From positions 1,683,307 through 1,747,306 of the forward strand of contig JAJEKV010000053.1 of assembly GCA_021234155.1 (NCBI GenBank): 64,000 nt of DNA, written 5' to 3'. Below, in pieces: positions 1 through 9,857 of the stretch. The translations under genes were made by a program, and so were the position numbers. Under the pieces are notes generated by a model. It was not told the origin of the DNA, searched no databases, and saw only the letters and a program-made list of their open reading frames with translations. This DNA is from Isoetes taiwanensis (Eukaryota > Streptophyta > Lycopodiopsida > Isoetales > Isoetaceae). Each line of letters starts with the position of its first letter. The first letter of the stretch is position 1.

Positions 1-1064
1 ATCAGAGATCAAACAATGCTGCACTGCTAGGAGGTACGTTTTGCAGTAAATATATAATGGAAAATGCCTACGAAATCACAGTCCCATGCCCGTACTAACA
101 GATCATGCTTTGTTGTAGATACATGGTTGTAGATACATGCCCGTACAACTATTAGCTTTTCTTTGCACTTGACATTCATGCATCCAAAGGATAGGATTTA
201 TTAGTGACATTCAAAGTTGAATTGGTGTTGATCCTTGAGCAAACTAGCTAAAAACCCGTAATTATATCAATAACAAAGCCTAGCATTGGTTATATCAATA
301 AAAAAGATGTAGGCACTAAATATAATGTGGAACTACAAAGCGTAGCTCAACCCAAAGGGCTTCTATGTTGGAAGTGCCACGAAAAGCTATTAAACTACAC
401 TGATTAAGTCATTTCATACATTTCCATTCACTTATTTATAGTTCACCCCAGTTCCGCTCTTGCATTAGTTATATATCAATGAGAATATGAACTATAAAGT
501 CTAGCTCAATCCAAAGGACTCCTATATTGGAAACAAAGACCATCAAACTCATTGTCGAACTTAGGGCCCAACAATGAATATTCTTTGCATGCATTTTGAC
601 TATTTTTGTTGAACATATTACCCAATTTATTGTCATACATTTCTATTTACTACATCGTTCATTTGGATTGGATTCTTGCATTTCTCTACAAACAAGCAAC
701 ATATTGCTCTATAAAGCCTAGCTCAATCCAAAGAGCAGCTCCCACAATGGAAGTGCCACAAACAATATGAAACTGCATTGCCCAACTCAAGGTACTACAT
801 TTTCTCTTTGTAATTGCATGGATTCACGTTTATCCAACACTGTATATTCGTTGCACGCATTTAAGAAAGAAGATTTTGACTATTCTCAACAAAGAAGCAA
901 CATATTGCCCAACTCAAGGTAATAACTCTCTACTGTTTGTAAATCACAAAGGTCTCCGTCGACGACAAAATTTAATTTACTTCAATCCAATTTAATTCAA
1001 TTCAATGCCATCCAATTCAAATTTAATGATCTATCTCATTTTTACATCATATGTTGTAGCTAAA
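1..1064. other. AT-rich sequence, probably Helitron interior
   Basis: No coding region is recognisable. The stretch leads directly into a Helitron-type 3' end at 1065-1092, so it is probably the right-hand part of a Helitron whose left end lies outside the window. That assignment is inferred from position only. The only internal structure seen is a set of three related short segments, listed separately. Confidence 0.4.
331..765 (+). repeat. Three spaced direct repeats
   Basis: Three related segments begin near 331, 490 and 709. Each has the pattern ataaag-n-ctagctcaa-ccaaag followed by a tgg-aa block. The first and third also share ggaagtgccac. Identity is partial, so these are old direct repeats inside the presumed Helitron. 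No function is evident. Confidence 0.6.
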
Positions 1065-1092
1065 GCCCGGCAACGCCGGGCACCATTACTAG
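1065..1092 (+). mobile_element. Helitron 3' terminus
   Basis: A perfect 7-bp stem (GCCCGGC, loop AAC, GCCGGGC at 1065-1081) is followed by seven bases and then CTAG at 1089-1092, with T as the next base. Helitrons are rolling-circle transposons that end in CTRR just after a GC-rich hairpin and insert between A and T. The same hairpin recurs at 58102 and 59191, which supports a shared family. The element lies to the left of this point; its 5' end is not in the window. Confidence 0.8.
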
Positions 1093-1991
1093 TAGATATA
1101 AGTCCAGGTTATTCACGTCTATTATTAGTAAGACAGTTCCAACATTGGGAAGTTGCTCTGAATTTCTGAATAGACAGTTTATAAAATAAACATCTTCTCC
1201 AGCATAAAAATATGGAGCCTTTCAAATGAGTATAATTACGGAGTATAAGGAACCATTAGAATGTGTTCAAATGTCTTCCATATTTCTTATATTAGGTTTA
1301 TATTTTTTATTACACCATGACCCTAAGATACATGGTACATTGATCCTTGGAATACAATCTGCAATAAGTTTTATTCATTTAACTTAAGCATGAGAACTAC
1401 CAACTACTGGCTTTAATGGCGCTGCAGTAGTAATAAAATCAAATATGACTTTAGACTGACAACAGACTCTGGCCATGGTTCCTATACATGAAAAAGGTAT
1501 GTAGGTCTGATGTGAAACCTTCCAATTTATTTGATAATGGCTAAACTTGCCTATCATATATTAAAGTAGTTCTATAAGTTGAAAGTCCTTTCAGTGATTA
1601 AATGCAAGGAAGCCTTGTGTGTTTAAAAACAACAAGTCTATAATAGTAGATTTAATGGCTGGGTTTTTGGTTAAATTTTTTTTTTTAAAAGGGGAGGGCC
1701 TCGTCCCAAAAGGACTTTGAAAAATATACATCTGGTTCATATAGACTATATGTTTAGAGTCTTTAGACCTATGACAAGAGATATTCTACAGGTTTTCAGA
1801 TGAGACAAAATAGTACTGTGAAATATGATTTTGATCAGACATATTGAAACATAAACGTATGTTCACATCAAGGGTTTAAGTGATACTATGTTTAATGTGG
1901 CTCAATATTAAATGTAGGGTGATAATACTGCTAAGGGATTGACCAAGGCAGATGTCTGATCTAGATGTTCTAGTTCAGACTGGGTTTTTTT

Positions 1992-2036
<45 letters not shown>

Positions 2037-2225
2037 CATTTCTCTTACGCCCGCCTTGCTGTCTGCGCCATAGCCGGAGGAGAACCTTGCTTTGCCATAG
2101 CCATGACCTTGGCCTGGCCGCCATCGCCATACCAACGCCTCATACTTTGCCTTCGTCCCGCAAATGAACATGAAACATACTTTCGAGGTTATGTTAGTTA
2201 CTGCAATCTTAGCATCCATCAAACC
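1093..2225. other. Intergenic sequence between Helitron and CACTA
   Basis: No gene is supported. The stretch is AT-rich, with a T tract at 1985-2036 and a short GC-rich patch immediately after it (about 2046-2160). The T tract next to unique sequence could be the tail of a minus-strand retroposon, but I could not identify its body or a flanking duplication. Confidence 0.5.
1985..2036. repeat. Poly-T tract (52 bp, one C)
   Basis: Fifty-two bases are T except for a C at 2004. On the minus strand this reads as a long poly-A tract and could be the tail of a minus-strand retroposon ending here. No matching flanking duplication was found. Confidence 0.85.
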
Positions 2226-2255
2226 CACTACAAGAGAATGCTTGCCAGACGTCAG
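2226..2255 (+). repeat. CACTA left terminal inverted repeat
   Basis: The first 16 bases match the right end at 15 positions. Similarity then falls to about two thirds over the next 14 bases, with CGTC shared. It is immediately preceded by the duplicated target ACC. Confidence 0.88.
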
Positions 2256-3158
2256 GAAAATCGTCAGGCACTCCAAGGTGGGTTTGTAAGCACACATTGA
2301 CGATTGTAATGACGATTAGACTGACGTGAAGCCTGATGAATACTATCTGATGCATATTCTCGGCCAGTAGCGATGCAAACTTCGACAACAACCCGCGAAT
2401 GAACCGCTGACGGCGAGAGTCGACGACGATTATTACGACTATTTTTCGGCGCAGTAATGTCGACAATTAGCTTGACGGGGCACTTTGATTATTCTTCGAC
2501 TATTACTCGACTATTAGCGTCGGTTAGTAGTCGACATATTCATTAGAAGATACGTCAGATTAATAGTCAGCAAATTCATCAGAAGATACACATTTTTCCT
2601 TTTGAGGCCTTTACACTAAGTCCTTAGTAAGTACATAGCCATATAGACTCGATTTTTACCAATTGAAATAACTCAAAGTGCATTAGGGAGTGCATTGATG
2701 ATCTATCATCACATCTATCGCTAATTCCGGGAATAAGCAATGGTAGTATCTTGGTTATTGAATCTAGTGATTAGACATGGCACTCTAACAAAGTGCACTT
2801 CAAACAAAATTCCGCGGTAAGTTATTGGTTACTGAATCTAGTTATTATGCACTTCAAACAAAATTGCGTGATAAGTTCCGGGAATTAGAAATAAGCAAGG
2901 GGTACGTTCTTGGTTATTGAATCTACTAGACATTGCACTATAGGATAAGTCCTGGGAATTAGTAATAAGATAAATGCGTGACAATATCTTTGCTTCCTTA
3001 TTTATAAAACCAATGTTATTGTGATACTTTGAACCTATGCACTCCTTAAAACCATTCTATATTAGTACATATGAGCTAACTAAAAAGATAAGGTACTAAG
3101 ATAAGGTGCTTTAATCATAAAATTATTCGCCTTAGATTTAGGTTTACAAGAAATTTAT

Positions 3159-3180
3159 CGCGGCGGCCAAGGCCGCCGCG
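3159..3180. repeat. Perfect GC-rich palindrome inside the CACTA element
   Basis: A 10-bp arm, CGCGGCGGCC, is followed by AA and its exact reverse complement. The flanks extend the symmetry: agaaat lies 4 bp outside the left arm and atttct 3 bp outside the right arm. It stands out sharply from its AT-rich surroundings. It could be the fused or inner end of an older inserted element or a stable hairpin; no family assignment is possible from the sequence alone. Confidence 0.8.
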
Positions 3181-5195
3181 AACATTTCTCTTTACTGACT
3201 CACTTACATAGACACATTTGTGTGACTTTCAACTAGCTGTCAATTCAAAATTAAAATCAACTATGTACTCGATGATGTTGTGTTTTATTTTTTATATGAA
3301 CTAATTGGGGGATGGGCTTAATATGTTGGAGTCAAACAATGAAATGCGGATGGTTACAAAAAGCAGCGAAACATAGTGGCCATTGGTAACATAAATGGAC
3401 AAACACTTCAATAGTCAAGTAGACAAACATTTCAAGAATCAAGTAATGAATGGGACCAAAATGGCATCTGAACCCTAGTTAAGAAATAGACAAAACACCA
3501 TAAACAATTTGCCTACAACGTTTTATTGACAGTAATTGACCACATATTTAACTCTTACCTTATGTTTTAATATTGGCCGGGATACAGGAAATCCGGTATC
3601 CCTCCCTAAATTTGAAGAAAAAGCAAGAACAACCTCAAAACAGGGGATCTGTAAACAGGGGATCTGTAAACAGGGGAGATAGGAATTTTGATCGAATTTT
3701 TTCTGCGGGAGTTATCTTATGTATAGCGCGAGACCTATCAAGCTTTTTTCTGGCGAACAGGAGCCCTTGTTCTCATTTCCGGCATGGCAGAGAGGTTTGT
3801 CTTATAAATATTCTACAAATTTGCATCCCAATTTTTGACCCGGCTTTTGCATTCTCTTTTAAGAAAATCGTAGTAAAATGGAGGAATTTTGCATAAAATG
3901 TAGGGATCGTGAGCCTTCAAGAGTTCATTGCTCCCTATTAGGTTCGGGATTAGACAAAAATGTGGAGCGGCAAAAACTAATGAAGCGTAGGTGTAAAACG
4001 GAAGCCAATCTATGATTTTCATGCTTCCCTTTCCATGATTCTTCCGGGTTTCTAATCTTTATCCGCTATGGATTTCGACCTCCAAGCTCCTCATTGCCAT
4101 TACCGCTTTCTTGCATAATTATCAAATAACTTGCACGAATATCGGAAATACCGATCCTTACGACCCTTGTGATGGCGTGAGCAAGAAAAAAGAGGGAATA
4201 GAAATTTGAAGTCAAGATTATTACACTTGTTAATTCTAGTGGTCGCCGGTTAGGTCGCATGTAGCCATAGTTTTCACACAGAATGCATTCACAATCTATA
4301 TGTCTGATCCGCAGGGCTAGTGCTGCAAAAACGCAAACTGTTCCAGATTAGAGGAAAATCCCTCCAAATCCCATGCAGAATCTCCGAGGTTGTGGAATCA
4401 GGGAAGGTTTAGGCCATCGAAGTGCCATCCTTTCGCTGTGAAATCACAAGTCTGAGATGTTAGCGCGAAGCCACCGAAATGTTAGCTACCGGCGGAAATC
4501 AAAACATGAGATGTTAGCGGCGCTTCTGCTTCTGTGCCGAATGTGGCTATGGCACCAGGTCCGCCGGCTTACCAGCTTTCAACGGAGTAGATTATTTTGA
4601 TGACACGAGTCACGTAAACAGAGAAAAAGATTGCGGCGCAGAAAAATTCTGTGCGACAAAAACAGAAAATCAAAATATGTAACTGAGTTATATATGTGTA
4701 GATAGATAGAAATCTTCCTCCTTCAAATTATCATGCCCATATGCATTTGTCAACTGTGACTTTCACTTGGAATTTTCATGTTCTGCTAACATGTGACTAG
4801 CCTAGTTATTGTACCCCTTGGGGACACCCTTCGGAAAGTGGAAATGGTGCATATAAGGGATGCCTTACATTGATACGAGCCATTGGTCATGTGACTCCTT
4901 CACGGTGCATAATTCAAGGGTATGTGAAAGGCTAACCTTTGAAAGCAAATGTGACTTGCTGCTCACAGCATTGTATAATATGCATCTGAATCCCCTTCAT
5001 GATTTTATGAAGGGGTGGCACATGAGCTAATCTTGGTGGGCACTAAGCCTTTAACATGGCGATCTCTACCAATTTTATATGGGATGTATATCCCATATTA
5101 TATATATTTTTTAAGTGGCAATTTTTGTCTCAAAAAATAGTTGTTGAACAATGGGCCTATAGTTGCCCTTGTTGCCATACACACAGTAAGTGGAA

Positions 5196-5378
5196 AGTAG
5201 CAAGGAAATTAAACTATGTGATGGCGTAATAATTATAAGTAACAATGGAAATTAAATTATAGTGCTTATTGAACTATGTGAAGGGTGTAAGTAGCAAGGA
5301 ACTCAAACTAGGTGAATGCATAATAATTAAGTTGCAAGGAAATCAAACTATAGTGCTTATTAAATTTTGTGAAGGCAT
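5196..5378 (+). repeat. Two-copy tandem repeat, about 94 bp
   Basis: Copies start at 5196 and 5290 with agtagcaaggaa. They share atgca/gcgtaataatta and attatagtgcttatt. The second copy is slightly shorter. The repeat is AT-rich and non-coding. Confidence 0.65.
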
Positions 5379-5799
5379 ATTCAAAAAGGTTATGGACATT
5401 TCGACCTTAGGGTTCCAGCAGAAAGGCAACGATGCCGCTTTAGGTTTACAGGGGAAAGCGATCGGAATGGATTTCCCAGCTGTGCAATGGATGATTGCTT
5501 GGTAAGATTGATAGCAGTACAGGAATATTTGTGGAATGATGGAGCGGAATGGTGATCCAACATAGAGGTGGCCGATCACATGTAAGTCCAGATCTGGATA
5601 TTCTTCTAATGCCTCATCCCAAATTTAGCAGAGGTGTATACGCCTGGAATAAGAGGTAACATTGTCTGGCTAGCTTGCCAGCATGATAACGGCTAAGAAG
5701 ATAGCCACACAGAATGCTGGCTCAATATAGAATAGGAGCAGGTCTATTTTGCAGATCACCACATACCTATTCTGAAGGCGCCCTTGAGCTGCACCTCAA

Positions 5800-6033
5800 A
5801 TGAAGAAGGCTAAGCGGACCAGGCAGGACCTGCTTAATCTAATTAATGGTGCTGGCCTGGATCTTGTGGCATTATGCAAGAAGGCTGGTGAAGTTTCTGC
5901 CCAGCCCAGTAAGCGGTTCTTGCTGGAAATTGTGACGAAATATAGCTTGGAGACTCCAGCAACATCCAACAAAGATGGGAGCATAAGCAAATACATGTCC
6001 CAAAATGCAGATTCGGGCAAGATGGGCACATAG
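5800..6033 (+). other. Unrecognised 77-codon reading frame within the CACTA element
   Basis: An ATG at 5800 opens a frame of basic then mixed composition, beginning MKKAKRTRQDLLNLI. After the stop at 6031-6033 the same frame stays open for about another 37 codons and is acidic (SSGDENDEELQ). It is the most protein-like stretch in the CACTA interior and might be a captured gene fragment. I do not recognise a domain, and a chance ORF is equally possible. Confidence 0.15.
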
Positions 6034-7297
6034 GCTGGCATAGACCAAGTAGCAGATTCCCTTGAAGCCCAACAACAAGAATATTCAAGTGGGGACGAAA
6101 ATGATGAGGAGCTACAGCTGAATCAGGTTTCTTTTATGTTATTGTAATAAGTAAATGCCTATGGTCTAGAAATGCTAAAGAAATAGCAAGGTAAAGCTGG
6201 TTTACATTATTTCTACTTGAGTTAGTAGTTAGACCTAGCGGTTAACTATGCTTAGAGTATGGATTTATGATTATAAACACAAGGAATTCGTGTTGAACAA
6301 CCCTGGTGGGCCTGGTAGACAGCAGCAAATGACTTACTACATCTAAAAATATGGTGATCTGACAACTAAACTGCTGCTATGAACTGAGCTTTATGTGTAT
6401 ACAATGACTATAAATGTATGATTGGTGAAGGGCGAAGAGCCAAGCCAGACTATAGCTTACCTGCTAGCGAATATGCTGTTACCCTGACTAAGGCTAATTA
6501 GTGTATTGTTTGCTGCAGGTAACCAGTCTGATTTCTCCAATTTCTTTGGGATTTGGATGATTTTGGAAGCTAAAGTTACGAAACAACACAAACACAATAT
6601 GCACTACAGAGATTTCCATCGTTTTGATACTATTTTAAAGTTTGATGCATGACAGATTGCACAAGAAACAAGGTAACAGTTTAAATTCTCGTCTTGATGT
6701 TGACATTGTCCCTGTGCCATGGTATCTAGCGCATTTGAAGTATAAAACTAGCATCTGAAACAATGACACTCTTGTTTTAAAATGTTTATAACTTACTGCC
6801 AGACCTTAAGATGCTAAATGAGATTGAGGCAATGGAGGTTTCCCCGGTAAGCCATATTATATTTAGAAAATCTTATTTGTTGAAAAGCCAGTTTGGTTTG
6901 ATAGATTACAGCATTTACTGGGGTGTGTACGATTATCTCGAAATAAATGTAACATTATTTGGTATTGTCGTTCTGTGTTAAATACGTTTCTTTCATGAAT
7001 GTCAATTAACCGTCATAAATGTGTTTCTAGATTTCTCGACTAGAAAGGCAAGACTGTCTACCTAAGTTGCTTCGTGATGGTATTGCCAGAGATATAAAAG
7101 TAACGAGTTCACGCATAGCATATGATTTTTGCTGTTATTGTTATTACAAGCAAGTCTAGAATCTTGTGTTGTTAAGACTCTTCAATCAATTTTGTTGTAT
7201 AATTTGTACGCTCTAGTTTTATACCAAGCTGGAATATCAGGGTTCAAATCCCTGTTTGGTAAATAAACATCACACATCTATATCTTGGTCCAACTAC

Positions 7298-7510
7298 CTG
7301 ACTACTATCCTGACTAATGTGCTGACCAATATCCTGACTAATGACATGACCATGGACCTGCTTAATATGCTGACTAATAGGCTGACTAATATGCTGACTA
7401 ATAGACTGACCATTATGCTGACGATTCTCTTGACTAATATTTCCTGACTATTATCCTGACGAGCACTCTGACGCATGATCTGACGCTTGGCTGACGATTC
7501 ACCTGACGCA
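7298..7510 (+). repeat. Subterminal tandem array of about 12-bp CTGACTAATATG-like units
   Basis: About fifteen degenerate units built around ctgacta-at or ctgacg occur back to back at roughly 11-13 bp spacing, changing toward ctgacgc near the element end. Closely spaced subterminal motifs are the known binding sites of CACTA-encoded proteins (TnpA in En/Spm). The open frame through the array is a consequence of the repeat and is not taken as a gene. Confidence 0.75.
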
Positions 7511-7603
7511 TCGCCCCGGCGAACAATCGCCGATAATATGAGTCGCCAATCGCCGTAAACGCGTCCACCGGAAGTTGTCCGACGAAGGCTTTACGACGAT
7601 TTA

Positions 7604-7633
7604 CCGACGCCCAGCGTGCATCCTCTTGTAGTG
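7604..7633 (-). repeat. CACTA right terminal inverted repeat
   Basis: Read on the minus strand it starts CACTACAAGAGGATGC and mirrors the left end at 2226. It is followed on the plus strand by the target duplication ACC (7634-7636). Confidence 0.88.
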
Positions 7634-8520
7634 ACCTTTGCTGAGCTTGGCGAGCAGCTCGCCGATGACTTGTGAAAGGTTGAGCTCCTCTTAACTGGGC
7701 TAGTTTAGCGGTTCGCCACCGGGAATAGGGTGCCCTACCCTATTTTCCATTTGACTGAGCGCTTCCTGCTGAAGCTAAATGCCTTAGGAGAACCGTACAT
7801 CTTGGTGGAACAACCCGCCCAAGTCCCTCGACGGACAAGTTCTACCCTATGTGTCGGTTGGTGAGGATTAGGCAATCATGGTAGAAGCCGAAAGGATCAT
7901 GGGGATAGCCCAAAGTGATGATGCATGGGAGATGGAGAGGGGAACCCGAAGGCCCTGAGGAGGGGAGTATGTCTACTTGGGAGACCGGCAAGCCATAATT
8001 GCGGGGAATCCATTTAACCTTCCCCCAACCAACCACTATGATGAGGCGTCTTAGAATATCTTCTGGCCGAACCTCCCCGGGATACCCATCCGTTGGACAT
8101 GCAAAATAGGGCCTGATAGATATAAGACCCGAGCTGGCGAGAAGAATTAGCGCCCGCCACTTCCTCCGTGATGCAAGAGAGCATGGCGTACCATAAGCTA
8201 TGCAACAAGAAGTCGATCTGGCGAGCAACAACATCAAAAGCGAGCAACTCGCCAAGGAAAATGCCGAAATGCGAGACCCCACCACCGTACTCCAAAGAAA
8301 ACAAGGAGTAGAACACGCAATGGGGCTCCGGCAGGCCGAAACCCACGTTGTTAAACCGAGGCGGAAAGTATCGGCACATAATTGAGAAGCCTATAAGGAG
8401 AAGCTCAAAGCGGTGGGGAGTATTGGCAAGGCCATGAGTTCTCGCCACGGGGAGGACCACGCCGACGCCGCTCAACCTCATGCGCCTCGGGGGCAAGACA
8501 CTTTCAAGAAGCCAATTCAA
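7634..8520 (+). pseudogene. Degraded coding-like sequence, family uncertain
   Basis: Short open segments in all three plus frames look protein-like: GEQLADDL near 7650, YPIFHLTERFLLKLNALG near 7737-7790, and a coiled-coil-like run containing SEQLAKENAEMR near 8239-8275. Stops and frameshifts separate them. The mixture resembles the extra coiled-coil ORFs of plant Ty3/gypsy elements, but this is only a resemblance. Long minus-strand frames across 7842-8631 appear to be shadows of this GC-richer sequence. Confidence 0.3.
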
Positions 8521-8815
8521 AGAAAAGAAGCCAGATAGGTATAGGCCCATCATCGTGGCGTTGAGAGAGATCCGTATATTAGAAGACCACCGGACTTGCT
8601 TATGGAAGCTTCTCTTCACATTACTGTCCAAGAGATATACACTGTGAGTATGGGGCCGACCTTTGGTTCCATACTTTTGCTATGCTTGCCCTCGGGGCCG
8701 ACTGACTACTTGGTGGCTTTTGAGATGCCAACCTCAGGCTATCCATGCTAAGAGGGTTACTATCATGCCAAAGGACCTGGCCTTCGCACGATGGATTCGA
8801 GGAGACCGTAATTAA
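8521..8815 (+). pseudogene. Histone H3 pseudogene (partial)
   Basis: The frame from 8522 reads EKKPDRYRPIIVALREIR, closely matching the conserved H3 stretch KKPHRYRPGTVALREIR just before the first core helix. After frameshifts, 8741-8815 reads IHAKRVTIMPKDLAFARWI and then RGDRN-stop, matching the H3 C-terminus including the position of the stop. Between them a DYLVAFEDANL-like segment fits the second helix region. H3 packages DNA in nucleosomes. This copy lacks a recognisable N-terminal tail and has several frameshifts, so it cannot encode a working histone. Canonical H3 is favoured over the centromeric form by MPKD and KKP-RYRP. Confidence 0.85.
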
Positions 8816-9083
8816 CTTGCTTTGTCATATATTTTGTTGTACATATTTTTCGATGGGAAAATAAAGATCTCGATTTTCAGACTATTTTATTTTATTTAGT
8901 TATTAATAATGGCTGACACTGAAGTCAGCATTTTTTTTTTAAATAAACTGACACAACAAAACTTTTGCCTTCAAGAGTTGATCTTCGTAAGACTCTATCA
9001 AATATTCTCAAGGACTCGGGAACACCATCGGTCATCAAACTCTCTCAAACAAAGTTTCTCGAGATATTCAAATTGAAAATAAA

Positions 9084-9124
9084 ATGGTCTCAGCTAGCTC
9101 TAAAATACCAATTACAGTGAGCAA
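9084..9124 (+). pseudogene. LINE ORF1, first codons
   Basis: The ATG at 9084 begins MVSASSKIPITVS. Across the removed insertion the reading would continue into INGEAEGLDGVSLINEK at 20105 onward, after a shift of one base. This supports one ORF1 interrupted by the nested retrotransposon. ORF1 of plant L1-type LINEs encodes an RNA-binding protein. Confidence 0.55.
9120..9124 (+). repeat. Target site duplication AGCAA, left copy
   Basis: AGCAA immediately precedes the TGTTAG start of the 5' LTR and is repeated at 20101-20105 directly after the CA end of the 3' LTR. A 5-bp duplication is standard for LTR retrotransposon integrase. Confidence 0.88.
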
Positions 9125-9718
9125 TGTTAGTCCTGTACGTCCTAGTACAGGACTATTCATGCACACGACGGACAGTCAAGGCCAAGGATCCACGCGGTCG
9201 GTCTTGGGTCGGTCGTCAAAAGCCCCAAGAAAAAGACCAAGCATAGACCACGAAGGCCACGGGCACGAAGAGGTCGAGAACAGACAAATGACGGTCCGTC
9301 AAGCGTCAGCGTCAGTGTGATTTCAGGCATTTCAAGAGGCACCGCCAACATTCCAGAATCGAGGTCTCCTTCCGAGAGTCGGGCACCAAATCGGTCCGAA
9401 AGATCTATATTGGGCCAAAGGCCATTGTACTATATATATGAGTAAAGCTAGCATTCAAGGGCTAGATGAGTTTACTAGTCTTATCTCACTTCTTTTTCTC
9501 GATTGTGAGAGCTCATGTATCATCATTGATATCAAAGAGTTTTGTTCTCATCATTGTGTTCTTATTGTTTTTAAAGCTTGTTCTCTCTTTCTTCCTTTTC
9601 CTTGTTTCTTTTTGCAAATCCCGTGTGACCTGCGGCTCACAGGATTCTCCTATTTGATCCACGGGTCCTCACGGCCCGAGGGGATGTCTTGCGGGAGTTC
9701 GAACCCGGACCCCAAACA
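9125..9718 (+). repeat. 5' LTR (594 bp)
   Basis: It starts TGTTAGTCC and ends CCCAAACA, and aligns along its length with 19527-20100. Shared landmarks are ggacggtcaaggcc, caaaagcccc, ttgggccaaaggccattg, the TATA stretch, and gatccacgggtcctcac. Several indels separate the copies. Confidence 0.88.
9431..9439 (+). promoter_or_regulatory. TATA box of the 5' LTR
   Basis: TATATATAT lies in a segment conserved between the two LTRs (gccattgtac-tatatatat-gagtaaagc). It would start U3/R transcription of the element if still active. Confidence 0.6.
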
Positions 9719-9857
9719 GCATGCTTTGTCGGGTCGATTTTTCTTTTCCATCCTTCTTTTACCATATGCGCGAGCTTTCACCCGAGAAGGAGCTTCTTAG
9801 TCAGGGGCCAAGCGTCTGCACGGGCGCCATCAGCGTCGAGTTGCTTTCGAGATATGT
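9719..9857 (+). other. Leader after the 5' LTR
   Basis: The primer-binding site should lie within a few bases of 9718, but the sequence there (gcatgctttgtcggg) does not start with TGG and I could not match it to a tRNA end. It may have decayed. Confidence 0.4.

Larger units (their letters stand above)
2226..7633. mobile_element. CACTA (En/Spm-type) DNA transposon, no recognisable transposase
   Basis: The left end begins CACTACAAGAGAATGC and the right end, read on the minus strand, begins CACTACAAGAGGATGC. The 3 bp outside each end are identical: ACC at 2223-2225 and ACC at 7634-7636. CACTA elements have exactly this terminal sequence and a 3-bp target duplication. Subterminal regions are rich in short TGAC/CGTCA motifs (about 2245-2580 and 7298-7600), the usual arrangement for transposase binding in this superfamily. 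The 5,408-bp interior holds no reading frame I can match to a CACTA transposase, so it is probably non-autonomous. Its orientation cannot be set without a transposase. Confidence 0.88.
8946..9124 (+). mobile_element. LINE, 5' part (continues at 20106)
   Basis: The sequence from about 8946 to the ATG at 9084 looks like a short leader, followed by the first 41 bp of ORF1. The Ty3/gypsy element inserted after 9124 splits the LINE. Skipping that element and one copy of its AGCAA duplication rejoins this piece to the LINE sequence at 20106. The exact 5' end of the LINE is not defined; 8946 is an estimate placed just after a T tract. Confidence 0.6.

Noticed and set aside
1908-2297. 129-codon minus-strand frame with a lysine run
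   Set aside because: The lysines come from the poly-T tract; the frame crosses the CACTA boundary.
7256-7447. Frame encoding repeated LTN/MLT residues
   Set aside because: It is the translation of the 12-bp subterminal array of the CACTA element.
7842-8631. Minus-strand frames of 205 and 147 codons
   Set aside because: They overlap the plus-strand H3 pseudogene and coding-like debris. Their text shows no domain, and plus-strand evidence is stronger.
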